From positions 1-48,179 of the forward strand of contig NZ_JZDQ02000044.1 of NCBI RefSeq assembly GCF_000960475.2: a stretch of 48,179 nucleotides of DNA, written 5' to 3'. The position numbers were made by a program, and so were the translations under genes. Source of the DNA: Nocardioides luteus (GTDB taxonomy: Bacteria; Actinomycetota; Actinomycetes; Propionibacteriales; Nocardioidaceae). Shown here in pieces: positions 32,163-40,552 of this stretch. Numbering within the stretch: the stretch's first letter is position 1; each line of letters begins with the position of its first letter. The notes under the pieces were generated by a model, which had not been told where the DNA came from, made no database searches, and saw only the letters and a program-made list of their open reading frames with translations.

Positions 32163-32873
32163 ATGTCCCCATCAGTACGCATCGCCGTGGTCGTTCCCCA
32201 CGACATGGTGCTCGACCACGAGCTCTGGCGGTGGACCCCGGCCGACACCAGCCTGCTCTTCACCCGGACGCCCTACACCGACCGCGTGGTCACCGTCGAG
32301 ATGGCCGAAGAGATCAGCGAGACCGCGGTCCTCGAGCAGGCCGTTCGCGACCTCTCGGCCGCCGAACCGCACGCCTACGTCTACGCCTGCACCTCCGGCA
32401 GCTTCGTCCACGGGCGCCATGGCGAACGCCGGCTCACCGCGGCGATGCGCCGGGCGGGCGGCGCTCCGGCGATCACCACCTCCGGCGCCGTGCTCGAGTC
32501 GCTCGCCGCCCTCGGCGTCACCCGGGTCGCGGTCGCCACTCCCTACGATGCGGCGCTCGCCGGCCGGTTCGCCGGCTTCCTCGCCGAGGCCGGGATCAGC
32601 GTGGTGAGCACCGGCGACCTCGGCCTGAGCCACCACATCTGGGAGGTCCCCTACGAGACGACGCTCGAGCTGGTGCGGGCCGCCGACACCGACGCCGCCG
32701 AGGCGGTCGTCGTCTCGTGCACGAACCTGGCGACGTACGACGTCATCGGCCGGCTCGAGGCAGAGCTCGGCAAGCCGGTGGTCTCGGCCAACCGGGCGAC
32801 GATGGAGACCGTGCTCCGGATGGTCGGACGTACTCCGCCGACCGCCGAGCACCTGTGGGGGCACGCCTCATGA
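32163..32873 (+). CDS. Maleate isomerase / arylmalonate decarboxylase / Asp-Glu racemase family enzyme, first of a pair
   Basis: The 236-residue protein has the repeated two-lobe Asp/Glu racemase fold. Both catalytic cysteines are present: Cys76 in YACTSGSFVHGRHG and Cys186 in VVVSCTNLATYDVI. The first motif is the maleate cis-trans isomerase/AMDase type. Such enzymes isomerise maleate to fumarate, decarboxylate malonates, or racemise acids, so the reaction cannot be named. The start ATG 32163 follows the operator by 13 bp. It overlaps the second family member by 4 nt (ATGA). Confidence 0.85.
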   Translation: MSPSVRIAVVVPHDMVLDHELWRWTPADTSLLFTRTPYTDRVVTVEMAEEISETAVLEQAVRDLSAAEPHAYVYACTSGSFVHGRHGERRLTAAMRRAGGAPAITTSGAVLESLAALGVTRVAVATPYDAALAGRFAGFLAEAGISVVSTGDLGLSHHIWEVPYETTLELVRAADTDAAEAVVVSCTNLATYDVIGRLEAELGKPVVSANRATMETVLRMVGRTPPTAEHLWGHAS

Positions 32874-33589
32874 CCCGGCCGCCGGTCGTCGGGCTGCTCT
32901 ATCCCGGACATGCGGCCGAGGACGACTTCCCGGCGCTCGAGAGCGCCCTCGACGGGGCGATCCGGCTGCCCGTGGTCCACACCTCGATCGGTCGCGACGA
33001 GCACACCGTCGAGGCCCTCCTCGACACCGGCTCCGCGGCCAGGCTCGCCGAGGGCGCCGACGCGATCGCCGCCCACTCCCCCGATGCGGTGATGTGGGCC
33101 TGCACCTCGGGCAGCTTCGTCTACGGCCGCGACGGCGCCGCGGCCCAGGCGGCCGCGATCAGCGCACGCGTCGGCGTGCCCGCGTCGTCCACCTCGATCG
33201 GGTTCGTCGAGGCGGCCAGGGCTCTCGGGATCAGCAAGGTGGCCGTCGCCGCCTCCTACCCCGCAGAGCTCGCCGAGCACTTCCGCTCGTTCCTGGCCGC
33301 GGACGGGATCGAGGTGATCGCCTTCGGCGCCAGCGGGATCTTCACCGCCGCCGACGTCGGCCGACTCGGCCCGGAGGCGGTCGTCGAGATGGCCGTGGCC
33401 GTCGACGTTCCCGGAGCCGAGGCCGTCCTCGTCCCTGACACCGCGATGCACACGCTGACCTGCATCGATGCACTGGAGAAAGCCCTCGGGAAGCCCGTCC
33501 TGACAGCCAATCAGGTGACCGTGTGGGAGGGCCTGCGACTCGCCCGGGCGTCCCACCCCCTGCCCGGGCTCGGAGCCCTCTTCAGGTAG
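32870..33589 (+). CDS. Maleate isomerase/AMDase-family protein, second of a pair, lacking the second catalytic Cys
   Basis: The 239-residue protein shares the fold and the first motif with its partner: Cys78 in WACTSGSFVYGRDG. At the position of the second catalytic Cys the sequence reads VLVPDTAMHTLT, so Asp190 stands where Cys is expected; another Cys (198) lies eight residues later. It may have a changed reaction or form a heteromer with the upstream protein. The coupled ATGA start at 32870 indicates equal expression. The pair differs from AMDase, which keeps the second Cys and lacks the first. Confidence 0.82.
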   Translation: MTRPPVVGLLYPGHAAEDDFPALESALDGAIRLPVVHTSIGRDEHTVEALLDTGSAARLAEGADAIAAHSPDAVMWACTSGSFVYGRDGAAAQAAAISARVGVPASSTSIGFVEAARALGISKVAVAASYPAELAEHFRSFLAADGIEVIAFGASGIFTAADVGRLGPEAVVEMAVAVDVPGAEAVLVPDTAMHTLTCIDALEKALGKPVLTANQVTVWEGLRLARASHPLPGLGALFR

Positions 33590-33679
33590 CGTCGCGGCTT
33601 TACATAAACCTTTCGCGACACCCTGCGCCACGGTCGGCGCGCCCTAGCCAGGGCGCACAGACGGCGCTAACGTGGAAAG

Positions 33680-33693
33680 AATTGTTGACAAAC
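33680..33693. promoter_or_regulatory. GntR-regulon operator 2 (upstream of MHS transporter)
   Basis: The core TTGTTGACAA (33682-33691) is the reverse complement of TTGTCAACAA, the core shared by all four intergenic copies, but flanking bases are less symmetric. TTGACA within it (33685-33690) could double as a -35 element, so binding would block the polymerase. The transporter starts at 33760. Confidence 0.65.
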
Positions 33694-33759
33694 CTACTGT
33701 CGACACTGCGGGTCAAAAGCGGTCCCCAGCCATCAATCACACCGAATAGGTGAGAAGAA

Positions 33760-35124
33760 ATGTCCGGAACCCCCACCATCCCCTCCCACGAGGCACAACC
33801 CGACAAACCGATGCTCCGAAGAGCCATCACCGGCTCAGCGGTCGGCAATGCGACCGAATGGTTCGACTACGGCGCCTTCGCCTATGTCGCCACCGAGATC
33901 ACCGCGAACTTCTTCCCGGAGTACGGCTTCGCCGGCACGGCTCTGACCTTCGCGATCTCGTTCATCCTGCGACCACTCGGCGGCATCTTCTGGGGTCCGC
34001 TCGGCGACCGCATCGGGCGCCAGCGCGTCCTCGCGATGACGATCATCCTGATGGCGGGCGCCACCTTCCTGGTCGGCTGCCTGCCGACGTACGACTCGGT
34101 CGGCGTCTGGGCCGTCGTCCTGCTCGTGCTGCTCCGCGTGATCCAGGGATTCTCGACCGGCGGCGAGTACGGCGGCGCCGCGACCTACATGGCCGAGTGC
34201 GCGCCCGACAAGAAGCGCGGCTTCTACGGCAGCTTCCTGGAGTTCGGCACCATCGTCGGCTTCACCGCCGCCATCGCCGTCGTCTTCACCACCGAGTCGA
34301 TCATCGGTGACGCGGCGATGACCGAGTGGGGCTGGCGGATCCCGTTCCTGATCGGTGGCCCGATCGGCCTGATCGGCCTCTACATCCGGACCAGGCTCGA
34401 GGAGACCCCGGTCTTCCAGGAGCTCGAGGCGGAGGACGCCGTCGAGGGCGGCGCCGGCGCCGCGCTCAAGGATCTGTTCTCGCTGTTCTGGAAGCCGATC
34501 CTCACGCTGATCGGCCTGGTCGCCGCGCTCAACATCGCCAACTACACCCTGCTGGCCTACATGGCGACCTACCTGCAGGAGGAAGCCGGCTTCAACAGCT
34601 CCGACGCCGACCTGCTGGTGATCTTCGGTCAGGTCGCGATGCTGATCTTCCTGCCGATGGCGGGAGCCCTCTCCGACAAGATCGGCCGCAAGCCGATGTG
34701 GGGAGGCTCGTTCATCGGGCTGATCGTGCTGTCGGTCCCGATGTTCCTGCTGATCGGTCAGGGCTTCTGGCCGGCGGTCCTCGGGTTCACCGTGCTGGGC
34801 GTCGTCTACGTCGCCCAGCTGGCGACCATCTCGGCGACCTTCCCGGCGATGTTCCCCTCGCAGGTGCGCTACGGCGGCATGGCGATCGGCTACAACATCT
34901 CCACCGCGGCGTTCGGTGGTACGGCCCTGTACGTCAACAACGCGCTCATCGGCGCGACCGGCGACGTGCTGATGCCGGCCTACTACATGATCGCCGGCTC
35001 GGTGGTCGGTCTGATCGCGCTGTTCTTCGTCGTCGAGACGGCGGGCAAGTCGATCCGGGGCACCGAGATCCCGGGTACGCCGGAGTCCGAGGCGGAGCTC
35101 GCCGAGCTCGACAAGGTCGTCTGA
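33760..35124 (+). CDS. MHS-family MFS transporter of the GntR regulon
   Basis: The 454-residue protein has 12 predicted membrane segments. The MHS-family opening GSAVGNATEWFDYGAFAYVA, the loop motif GPLGDRIGRQRVL, and the second-half repeat GALSDKIGRKPMWGG are present. RVIQGFSTGGEYGGAATYMAE, here RVIQGFSTGGEYGG then AATYMAE, is the usual helix 4-5 region. It resembles ProP/KgtP-type proton symporters for small carboxylates or betaines. It lies between the isomerase-like pair and the GntR regulator, so it probably imports the substrate of this regulon. A strong hairpin follows its stop. Confidence 0.88.
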   Translation: MSGTPTIPSHEAQPDKPMLRRAITGSAVGNATEWFDYGAFAYVATEITANFFPEYGFAGTALTFAISFILRPLGGIFWGPLGDRIGRQRVLAMTIILMAGATFLVGCLPTYDSVGVWAVVLLVLLRVIQGFSTGGEYGGAATYMAECAPDKKRGFYGSFLEFGTIVGFTAAIAVVFTTESIIGDAAMTEWGWRIPFLIGGPIGLIGLYIRTRLEETPVFQELEAEDAVEGGAGAALKDLFSLFWKPILTLIGLVAALNIANYTLLAYMATYLQEEAGFNSSDADLLVIFGQVAMLIFLPMAGALSDKIGRKPMWGGSFIGLIVLSVPMFLLIGQGFWPAVLGFTVLGVVYVAQLATISATFPAMFPSQVRYGGMAIGYNISTAAFGGTALYVNNALIGATGDVLMPAYYMIAGSVVGLIALFFVVETAGKSIRGTEIPGTPESEAELAELDKVV

Positions 35125-35138
35125 GCGGACATCGTGAA

Positions 35139-35177
35139 CGAGCGGGCCGGGTACGTCACACGTGCCCGGCCCGCTCG
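35139..35177. terminator. Hairpin after the MHS transporter
   Basis: An 18-nt arm (35139-35156) beginning CGAGCGGGCCGGG pairs with 35160-35177, with one T-G pair and a 3-nt loop. It lies between the transporter stop and the gntR promoter and should prevent readthrough. Confidence 0.8.
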
Positions 35178-35213
35178 CCGTCGGTTCTCTCCGTCGACAC
35201 GCCCACATGCAAT

Positions 35214-35227
35214 GATTGTCAACAATC
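35214..35227. promoter_or_regulatory. GntR-regulon operator 3 (upstream of the regulator itself)
   Basis: GATTGTCAACAATC (35214-35227) is identical to the copies at 32136 and 37512. It lies 36 bp before the chosen TTG start of the gntR gene, consistent with autoregulation. An in-frame ATG at 35212 would place the operator inside the coding region and is disfavoured. Confidence 0.8.
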
Positions 35228-35262
35228 AAACTCTTCTTCTCGGCAGCCCATCGGAGACCACG

Positions 35263-35946
35263 TTGACAGCGACATCGAGCTTCGAACCCGTGCACAGAGA
35301 GTCGACGGCCTCGGTCATCGCTCGCCAGCTGCGTACGGCGATCATGGAGCGCACACTGCAGCCGGGTGCACAACTGAGCGAGACCGCGCTCTCGACCCAG
35401 TTCGGCGTCAGCCGTGGCCCGTTGCGCGAGGCGATGCAGCGCCTGGTCCAGGAGGGCCTGCTGCGCAGCGAGCCCAACCGCGGGCTCTTCGTGATCGAGC
35501 TCGACGAGGCCGACATCCGAGACATCTACGTCGCCCGGGGAGCCGTCGAGGGCGCCGCTGCCGCGATGATCGCCCGCGCCCGGGTCCCTGCCGCGCTGCG
35601 CGAGCTCCGCGCCGCTTGCGACGCGATGACCAAGTCCCTCGAGCTGGGCGACCCGGCGGCGCTGAGCGATGCCGACTTCCACTTCCACGACGTGCTGGTG
35701 CAGTGCTCCGGCAGCCGGCGGCTGGCCCGGATGCACCAGACCCTGATCGTCGAGACCAGGATGTGCCTGACCGCGCTGGAGGGCACCTACCAGCAGCCGC
35801 TCGAGCTGGTCGAGGAGCACAACCAGATCGTCGACGCCATCGAGGCCGGCGACGTGAAGCTGACCCTCAAGCGCGTCGAGCAGCACATGGACGAGGCGCT
35901 GCGGCGCCTCATCCACGCGGAGGACGACGACCCGGGCTACATCTAG
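35263..35946 (+). CDS. GntR-family regulator, FadR subfamily (FCD domain)
   Basis: The 227-residue protein has an N-terminal winged helix: IARQLRTAIMERTLQPGAQL then SETALSTQFGVSRGPLREAM (about 15-60). An FCD helical domain (about 85-220) follows, with metal/ligand residues in DADFHFHDVLV and EEHNQIVDAIEAGD. TTG 35263 was chosen because GGAG at 35253-35256 is well placed and because earlier ATGs include the operator in the coding sequence. The palindromes TTGTCAACAA at four promoters are typical in length and symmetry of FadR-type sites. It is the obvious local regulator, with a carboxylate inducer likely. Confidence 0.88.
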   Translation: MTATSSFEPVHRESTASVIARQLRTAIMERTLQPGAQLSETALSTQFGVSRGPLREAMQRLVQEGLLRSEPNRGLFVIELDEADIRDIYVARGAVEGAAAAMIARARVPAALRELRAACDAMTKSLELGDPAALSDADFHFHDVLVQCSGSRRLARMHQTLIVETRMCLTALEGTYQQPLELVEEHNQIVDAIEAGDVKLTLKRVEQHMDEALRRLIHAEDDDPGYI

Positions 35947-35965
35947 ACCCCGGCCGACGCCACGA

Positions 35966-37432
35966 TCACATCGCGATCCCGACGTACTTGGTCTCGAGGA
36001 ACTCCTCGATCCCCGTACGCCCACCCTCCCGCCCCAGTCCCGACGCCTTGACGCCGCCGAAGGGCGCGGCGGGGTTGGAGACGACGCCCTGGTTGAGCCC
36101 GACCATCCCGGACTCGAGCGCCTCGGCGACCCGCAGCCCGCGGCGCAGGTCGTTGGTGAAGACGTAGTTCACCAGGCCGTACTCGGTGTCGTTGACCGCC
36201 GCGACCACCTCGTCCTCGGTGTCGAACGGGGTCAGCGGCGCGACCGGGCCGAAGATCTCCTCGCTGCCCATCCGGGCCGAGACCGGTACGTCGGTGAGCA
36301 CGGTCGGCGGGTAGAAGTAGCCCGGGCCGTCGGGGGCCGTGCCGCCGGTCAGCACGCGTGCGCCACCAGCGACCGCGTCGTCCACCAGGCTCTGCACCTT
36401 CTCCCGAGCGGTCTCGTCGATGAGCGGCCCGACCCGTACGCCCTCCTCGACCCCGCGACCGACCGGCAGCTCGGACATCGCCTTCGCGAGCCGGTCGCCG
36501 AACTCGTCGATGACCGAGCGCTGCACGAAGATCCGGTTGGCGGCGGTGCACGCCTCCCCCGTGTTGCGCATCTTCGCGGCCATCGCGCCGGCGACCGCCT
36601 CGTCGATGTCGGCGTCCTCGAAGACGACGAAGCCGGCGTTGCCGCCGAGCTCCATGGACGTACGCAGCACCTTCTCCGCGCTCTGCGCCAGCAGCACACG
36701 GCCGACCGCCGTGGAGCCGGTGAAGGAGAGCTTGCGGATCACGCCGGAACGCAGCAGCGGCTCGGTCAGCTCGCCGGGGCGTGAGGTCGGCAGCATGTTG
36801 ACGACCCCGTCGGGGACGCCGGCCTCGCGCAGGATCTCGCCCAGCGCCAGCATCGAGAGCGGCGTCAGCTCGGCGGGCTTGATGATGCTCGTGCAACCGG
36901 CCGCGATCGCCGGGCCGATCTTGCGGGTGCCCATCGCCATCGGGAAGTTCCACGGCGTGATCAGCAGCGCCGGACCGACCGGCTGCTTCGTGATCAGGAA
37001 CCGCGAGCCGCCGGCGGGTGCCGTCTGGTAGCCGCCCTCGATCCGCACGGCCTCCTCGGCGAAGTGGCGGAAGAACTCCGCCGCGTACGCGATCTCGCCC
37101 TTCGCCTCGGCCAGCGGCTTGCCCATCTCGAGGGTCATCAGCAGCGCGAGGTCGTCGATCCGCTCGTGGAGGAGGTCGAAGGCGGCCATCAGCATGTCGG
37201 CCCGGGCGCGCGGCGCGGTCGCAGCGAACTCCTTCTGAGCGCCGGCCGCGGCATCGAGCGCACGCCGGCCGTCCTCGGGCGTCGCGTCGGCGACCGCGCA
37301 GAGCACCTCCCCGGTCGACGGGTCGAGCACGTCGAAGGTCTCGCCTCCGCTCGCATCCACCCACTGACCTGCGACAAGGAGCCCCTTGGGCACCTCTGCC
37401 ACCACCCGTGCCTCGTTCGGTTCTCCACCCAT
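35966..37432 (-). CDS. gabD: NAD(P)-dependent succinate-semialdehyde dehydrogenase-like aldehyde dehydrogenase
   Basis: The 488-residue aldehyde dehydrogenase has oxyanion Asn162 in TPWNFPMA, general base Glu261 in SMELGGNAGF and nucleophile Cys295 in TGEACTAANR. The GEACTAANR and IFGPVAPLTPFDTEDE segments are characteristic of GabD-type SSADH. It oxidises a semialdehyde to the acid, and with the divergent aminotransferase could degrade an omega-amino acid such as GABA or beta-alanine. Divergent placement with 107 bp between starts and an operator at 37512 suggest common control. Family is firm, exact aldehyde is not. Confidence 0.9.
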   Translation of the reverse strand: MGGEPNEARVVAEVPKGLLVAGQWVDASGGETFDVLDPSTGEVLCAVADATPEDGRRALDAAAGAQKEFAATAPRARADMLMAAFDLLHERIDDLALLMTLEMGKPLAEAKGEIAYAAEFFRHFAEEAVRIEGGYQTAPAGGSRFLITKQPVGPALLITPWNFPMAMGTRKIGPAIAAGCTSIIKPAELTPLSMLALGEILREAGVPDGVVNMLPTSRPGELTEPLLRSGVIRKLSFTGSTAVGRVLLAQSAEKVLRTSMELGGNAGFVVFEDADIDEAVAGAMAAKMRNTGEACTAANRIFVQRSVIDEFGDRLAKAMSELPVGRGVEEGVRVGPLIDETAREKVQSLVDDAVAGGARVLTGGTAPDGPGYFYPPTVLTDVPVSARMGSEEIFGPVAPLTPFDTEDEVVAAVNDTEYGLVNYVFTNDLRRGLRVAEALESGMVGLNQGVVSNPAAPFGGVKASGLGREGGRTGIEEFLETKYVGIAM

Positions 37433-37511
37433 GCCGCATCAGCCTCCCAGGTCAGCATCCGGCCGTCCGGCTGACAGCCGGCCAACGCTGGCCTAGTGTA
37501 GTAGCGGGTCA

Positions 37512-37525
37512 GATTGTCAACAATC
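37512..37525. promoter_or_regulatory. GntR-regulon operator 4 (aminotransferase / semialdehyde dehydrogenase promoter)
   Basis: GATTGTCAACAATC (37512-37525) is the third exact copy. It ends 2 bp before the CAGGAGG ribosome site (37528-37534) of the aminotransferase gene, so a bound repressor would block the start of transcription or early elongation. It may also affect the divergent dehydrogenase gene. Confidence 0.8.
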
Positions 37526-37539
37526 GACAGGAGGCCACG

Positions 37540-38799
37540 GTGGCCAAGCTCTCCCCCATCCTCAAGCAGGCAACCCCGGTCGTGGCGGCTCGTGGCGAAG
37601 GCGTCCACCTCTTCGACGAGGAGGGCCGTCGCTATCTCGACTTCACCGCCGGCATCGGCGTGACCAGCACCGGCCACAGTCATCCGAAGGTCGTCGAGGC
37701 TGCCCAGCGCCAGATCGCGAACCTGATCCACGGGCAGTACACGACGGTGAGGCACCGCCCGCTCCTCGACCTCGTCGACCAGCTCGGCTCCGTCCTCCCC
37801 GAAGGCCTCGACAGTCTCTTCTTCGCCAACTCCGGCTCGGAGGCCGCCGAGGCGGCGATCCGCCTGGCCCGCCAGGCGACCGGCCGGCCCAACATCGTCG
37901 TCTTTCACGGCGGCTTCCACGGCCGCACCGTCGCGGCCGCCTCGATGACCACCTCGGGCACCAAGTTCCGGGCCGGCTTCAGTCCGCTGATGGCCGGTGT
38001 CGTGGTCTCTCCCTTCCCCGACGCACCCCACTTCGGCTGGCCCCAGGAGCAGGCGACCGAGTTCGCGCTGCGCCAGCTCGACTACACGCTGCAGACCCAG
38101 AGCGCTCCGGCGGACACGGCCGCGTTCCTCGTCGAGCCGGTCCTCGGCGAGGGCGGCTACGTCCCCGCCGACGCCGCCTTCCTCGAGGGCCTGCGCGAGC
38201 GCGCCGACAGGCACGGCATCCTGCTCATCATCGACGAGGTGCAGACCGGCTTCGGCCGCACCGGCGAGTTCTGGGGACACGACCACTTCGGTGGGCGTCC
38301 CGACATCATCATGACCGCCAAGGGTCTCGCCTCCGGGTTCCCGCTGTCCGCGATCGCGGCGAGCGAGGCGCTGATGTCGAAGGCCTGGCCCGGCTCGCAG
38401 GGCGGCACCTACGGCGCCAACGCCGTCGCCTGTGCGGCGGCCCTGGCGACCCTCGACGTCATCGAGGAGGAGGGCCTGGTGAAGAACGCTGCCGAGCGCG
38501 GCGCCGAGCTCCGCTCCGCCCTGGAGCAGGTCGCGAGCAAGCACGAGGCGATCACCGACGTACGCGGCCTCGGACTCATGCTCGGTAACGAGTTCCGCAC
38601 CCCCGACGGCGAGCCCGACGGGGCCACCGCCGCCGCGGCCCAGCAGGAGGCCGCCCAGCGGGGCCTGCTGCTGCTCACCTGTGGCGCCTGGGGCCAGGTC
38701 GTACGCTTCATCCCCGCCCTCGTGGTCGACTCCGCCGCGATCGACGAGGCCGCCGGCCTGTGGGCCGAGTCCGTCGACGCGGTCCTGGCCGACCGATGA
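37540..38799 (+). CDS. gabT: Class III omega-aminotransferase (4-aminobutyrate aminotransferase-like)
   Basis: The 419-residue PLP enzyme has FANSGSEAAEAAIRLAR, the PLP phosphate site, Asp232 in LLIIDEVQTGFGRTG for the pyridine nitrogen, and Lys261 in MTAKGLASGFPLSA for the aldimine. This is the pattern of class III aminotransferases such as GabT and ornithine or beta-alanine transaminases. GTG 37540 was chosen because CAGGAGG lies 5 nt upstream. With the divergent semialdehyde dehydrogenase it would convert an omega-amino acid to a dicarboxylate. Symbol is by family; substrate is undetermined. A small gene overlaps its stop. Confidence 0.88.
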   Translation: MAKLSPILKQATPVVAARGEGVHLFDEEGRRYLDFTAGIGVTSTGHSHPKVVEAAQRQIANLIHGQYTTVRHRPLLDLVDQLGSVLPEGLDSLFFANSGSEAAEAAIRLARQATGRPNIVVFHGGFHGRTVAAASMTTSGTKFRAGFSPLMAGVVVSPFPDAPHFGWPQEQATEFALRQLDYTLQTQSAPADTAAFLVEPVLGEGGYVPADAAFLEGLRERADRHGILLIIDEVQTGFGRTGEFWGHDHFGGRPDIIMTAKGLASGFPLSAIAASEALMSKAWPGSQGGTYGANAVACAAALATLDVIEEEGLVKNAAERGAELRSALEQVASKHEAITDVRGLGLMLGNEFRTPDGEPDGATAAAAQQEAAQRGLLLLTCGAWGQVVRFIPALVVDSAAIDEAAGLWAESVDAVLADR

Positions 38800-38987
38800 C
38801 GTACGACCTCGACCGACTGCTCCGCTGGGAGCAGGCCGGCGCGACCTGGGAGGCGATCTGGCCGCGCGCCGACGAGGTCACGATCGTGCTGTGCACCTGT
38901 GACAGCGGCGAGGAGGTCGACCGCTACACCTCGACGGACGCCGACCTGCTCGACTACGTGAGGGACCCGAGCCGCACCGAGCGCTGA
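38796..38987 (+). CDS. Small hypothetical protein coupled to the aminotransferase
   Basis: The 63-residue protein MTYDLDRLLRWEQAGATWEA then IWPRADEVTIVLCTCDSGEE is acidic and has a Cys-x-Cys (LCTCDSGEE) near the middle. Its ATG overlaps the aminotransferase stop (ATGA), which argues for real translation. The family is not recognised. It could be a small regulatory or metal-binding protein for the aminotransferase unit. It is followed 43 bp later by the acetyltransferase gene. Confidence 0.6.
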   Translation: MTYDLDRLLRWEQAGATWEAIWPRADEVTIVLCTCDSGEEVDRYTSTDADLLDYVRDPSRTER

Positions 38988-39030
38988 TAAGCGGTTGCCC
39001 GCCCAGCAGACCCCTCTCGATGATGGCCCG

Positions 39031-39678
39031 ATGACCCCGACCGAGGTGTGGCCGCTGTTCGGCCTGAGGATCCGGACCCCACGTCTGGAGCTGCGCCTGC
39101 CGACCGATGTCGAGCTCGCGCGCCTGGCCCAGGTCGCGGCCGAGGGCGTGCACGAGCCCGGCGACCGGCCGTTCCTGACCCCGTGGGCCGAGCGCTCACC
39201 GCTGGAACGGGCGCGCCACGTGGTCCAGGGCGCCTGGGCGGGCCGGGGCGAGTGGCGGCCGGGTGACTGGAGCCTGAACCTGACCGTCTTCCTCGACACC
39301 GACCCGATCGGCGTCGTGTGGCTCTCGGCGACCGAGTTCGCCGAGCGACGCGAGGTGAGCACCGCCTCCTGGCTGGGCCTTCCCCACCACCGCCGCGGCT
39401 TCGGCACCGAGGCGCGCCTGGGCGCCCTCGCCCTGGCCTTCGACCACCTCGGCGCCGCCTACGCCACCTCCGAGGCCTTCCCCGACAACGCCGCCTCCGT
39501 CGGGGTGTCGACCAAGCTCGGCTACGAGCCGGACGGCATCTCCCGCGACGTACGTGACGGCGAGGTGCTGGTCTCCCACCGGCTCCGGCTCTGCCGGGAA
39601 CGGTGGGAGCTCAACGACCGCAGCGGCATCGAGGTCAGCGGCGTGGAGCCGTGCCTGCTCCTGTTCGGCGCCTCCTAG
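39031..39678 (+). CDS. GNAT-family N-acetyltransferase (RimJ/RimL type)
   Basis: The 215-residue protein begins with RIRTPRLELRLPTDVELARL, the opening strand of RimJ/RimL-type GNAT domains. An acetyl-CoA-binding region follows in GLPHHRRGFGTEARLGALAL, where the R-G-x-G-T/x-E pyrophosphate loop appears as RRGFGTEAR. A C-terminal NAASVGVSTKLGYEPDGI is the usual helix-strand end. ATG 39031 lies just before the conserved core; an upstream TTG at 38995 adds only weak residues. The acceptor is unknown. A tail (about 180-215) contains no further motif. Confidence 0.85.
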   Translation: MTPTEVWPLFGLRIRTPRLELRLPTDVELARLAQVAAEGVHEPGDRPFLTPWAERSPLERARHVVQGAWAGRGEWRPGDWSLNLTVFLDTDPIGVVWLSATEFAERREVSTASWLGLPHHRRGFGTEARLGALALAFDHLGAAYATSEAFPDNAASVGVSTKLGYEPDGISRDVRDGEVLVSHRLRLCRERWELNDRSGIEVSGVEPCLLLFGAS

Positions 39679-39685
39679 ACGAGGC

Positions 39686-40438
39686 TCAGCGCAGGAAGCA
39701 GGCCACGAACACGGCCACGCACAGGACCAGCGACAACGAGGCGTTGAGGGCGAGGTTGCGGCCGAAGTCGTGGGCCCGGACGTGCGCCGCGACGGCGCAC
39801 ACGAAGTAGGCGACCAGGGCCGCACCGGTCAGCGCGCCGACGTACGGCACCCACAGCCCGGCGACCAGGCCGACGGTGGCGGCGACCTTGACCCACGGCA
39901 TCACCGGCCACAGCGCCCGTGGCAGCCCGACGTCGGTGAAGCACCGGGCGATGAAGCCGACCGGCTGGAAGCACATCGCCGCGTCGCCGAGCTGGATCAC
40001 CGCGAGCAGCACGACCGGCCACCACGGCTCCGGAACCTCACGGACGTACGCCGCCACGACCCCGCCGAGGTCGTCCTGCCCCGCCGCGTACATCCCCGTG
40101 ATCACCAGCGTGGCCGACGCCACCGCGAGACCGACGGCTGCACGGCCCAGGCTCCGGTCCCCCACCCGCAGGTGCGCCCCGATCGCCAGCACGAAGAAGA
40201 CCACGAACCCCGTCGCAGCGACGATCCCGACCGCCGGCACCGCCACCCCGACCAGCAGACCGAGGAAGCCGAGCCCGTAGGACACCCCGATCGGGAACCT
40301 CAACCATTCCACCGGCACCGAGAGCCGTCGAGCCTCCGTCACGGGTATCCGGTGTCCGGTCAGGTTGAGCACCGCCCCGCCGAGAGCGGCGATCGAGGCG
40401 ATGAGGGTCACGGTCAGATAGGTAGCCGTCATGGTCAT
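39686..40438 (-). CDS. DoxX-like multi-span membrane protein
   Basis: The 250-residue protein has about eight hydrophobic segments in two similar halves. Each half contains a motif of the DoxX type: RFPIGVSYGLGFLGLLVGVA near residue 48 and MPWVKVAATVGLVAGLWVPYV, here MPWVKVAATVGL then VAGLWVPY, near residue 192. DoxX-like proteins usually have four helices, so this looks like an internal duplication. Function is unknown, though the family is linked to redox balance. The start is either ATG 40438 or ATG 40432; no strong ribosome site decides. It converges with the acetyltransferase gene and is divergent from the hydrolase at 40553. Confidence 0.75.
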   Translation of the reverse strand: MTMTATYLTVTLIASIAALGGAVLNLTGHRIPVTEARRLSVPVEWLRFPIGVSYGLGFLGLLVGVAVPAVGIVAATGFVVFFVLAIGAHLRVGDRSLGRAAVGLAVASATLVITGMYAAGQDDLGGVVAAYVREVPEPWWPVVLLAVIQLGDAAMCFQPVGFIARCFTDVGLPRALWPVMPWVKVAATVGLVAGLWVPYVGALTGAALVAYFVCAVAAHVRAHDFGRNLALNASLSLVLCVAVFVACFLR

Positions 40439-40552
40439 CCAGACACCGCAGCAGCGGTCGCTGTGACCGACCGGCCGCCGAATATCGGTTGAACCGCCCG
40501 CACAGGCCCCGTACGTTGCCGACGACCCGAGCACACCGTCGAACGGATCTTC

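Noticed and set aside
33835..36024. A 729-residue open frame antisense to the MHS transporter and GntR genes
   Set aside because: It mirrors codon bias on the opposite strand, crosses a strong hairpin and an operator, and has no recognisable domain.
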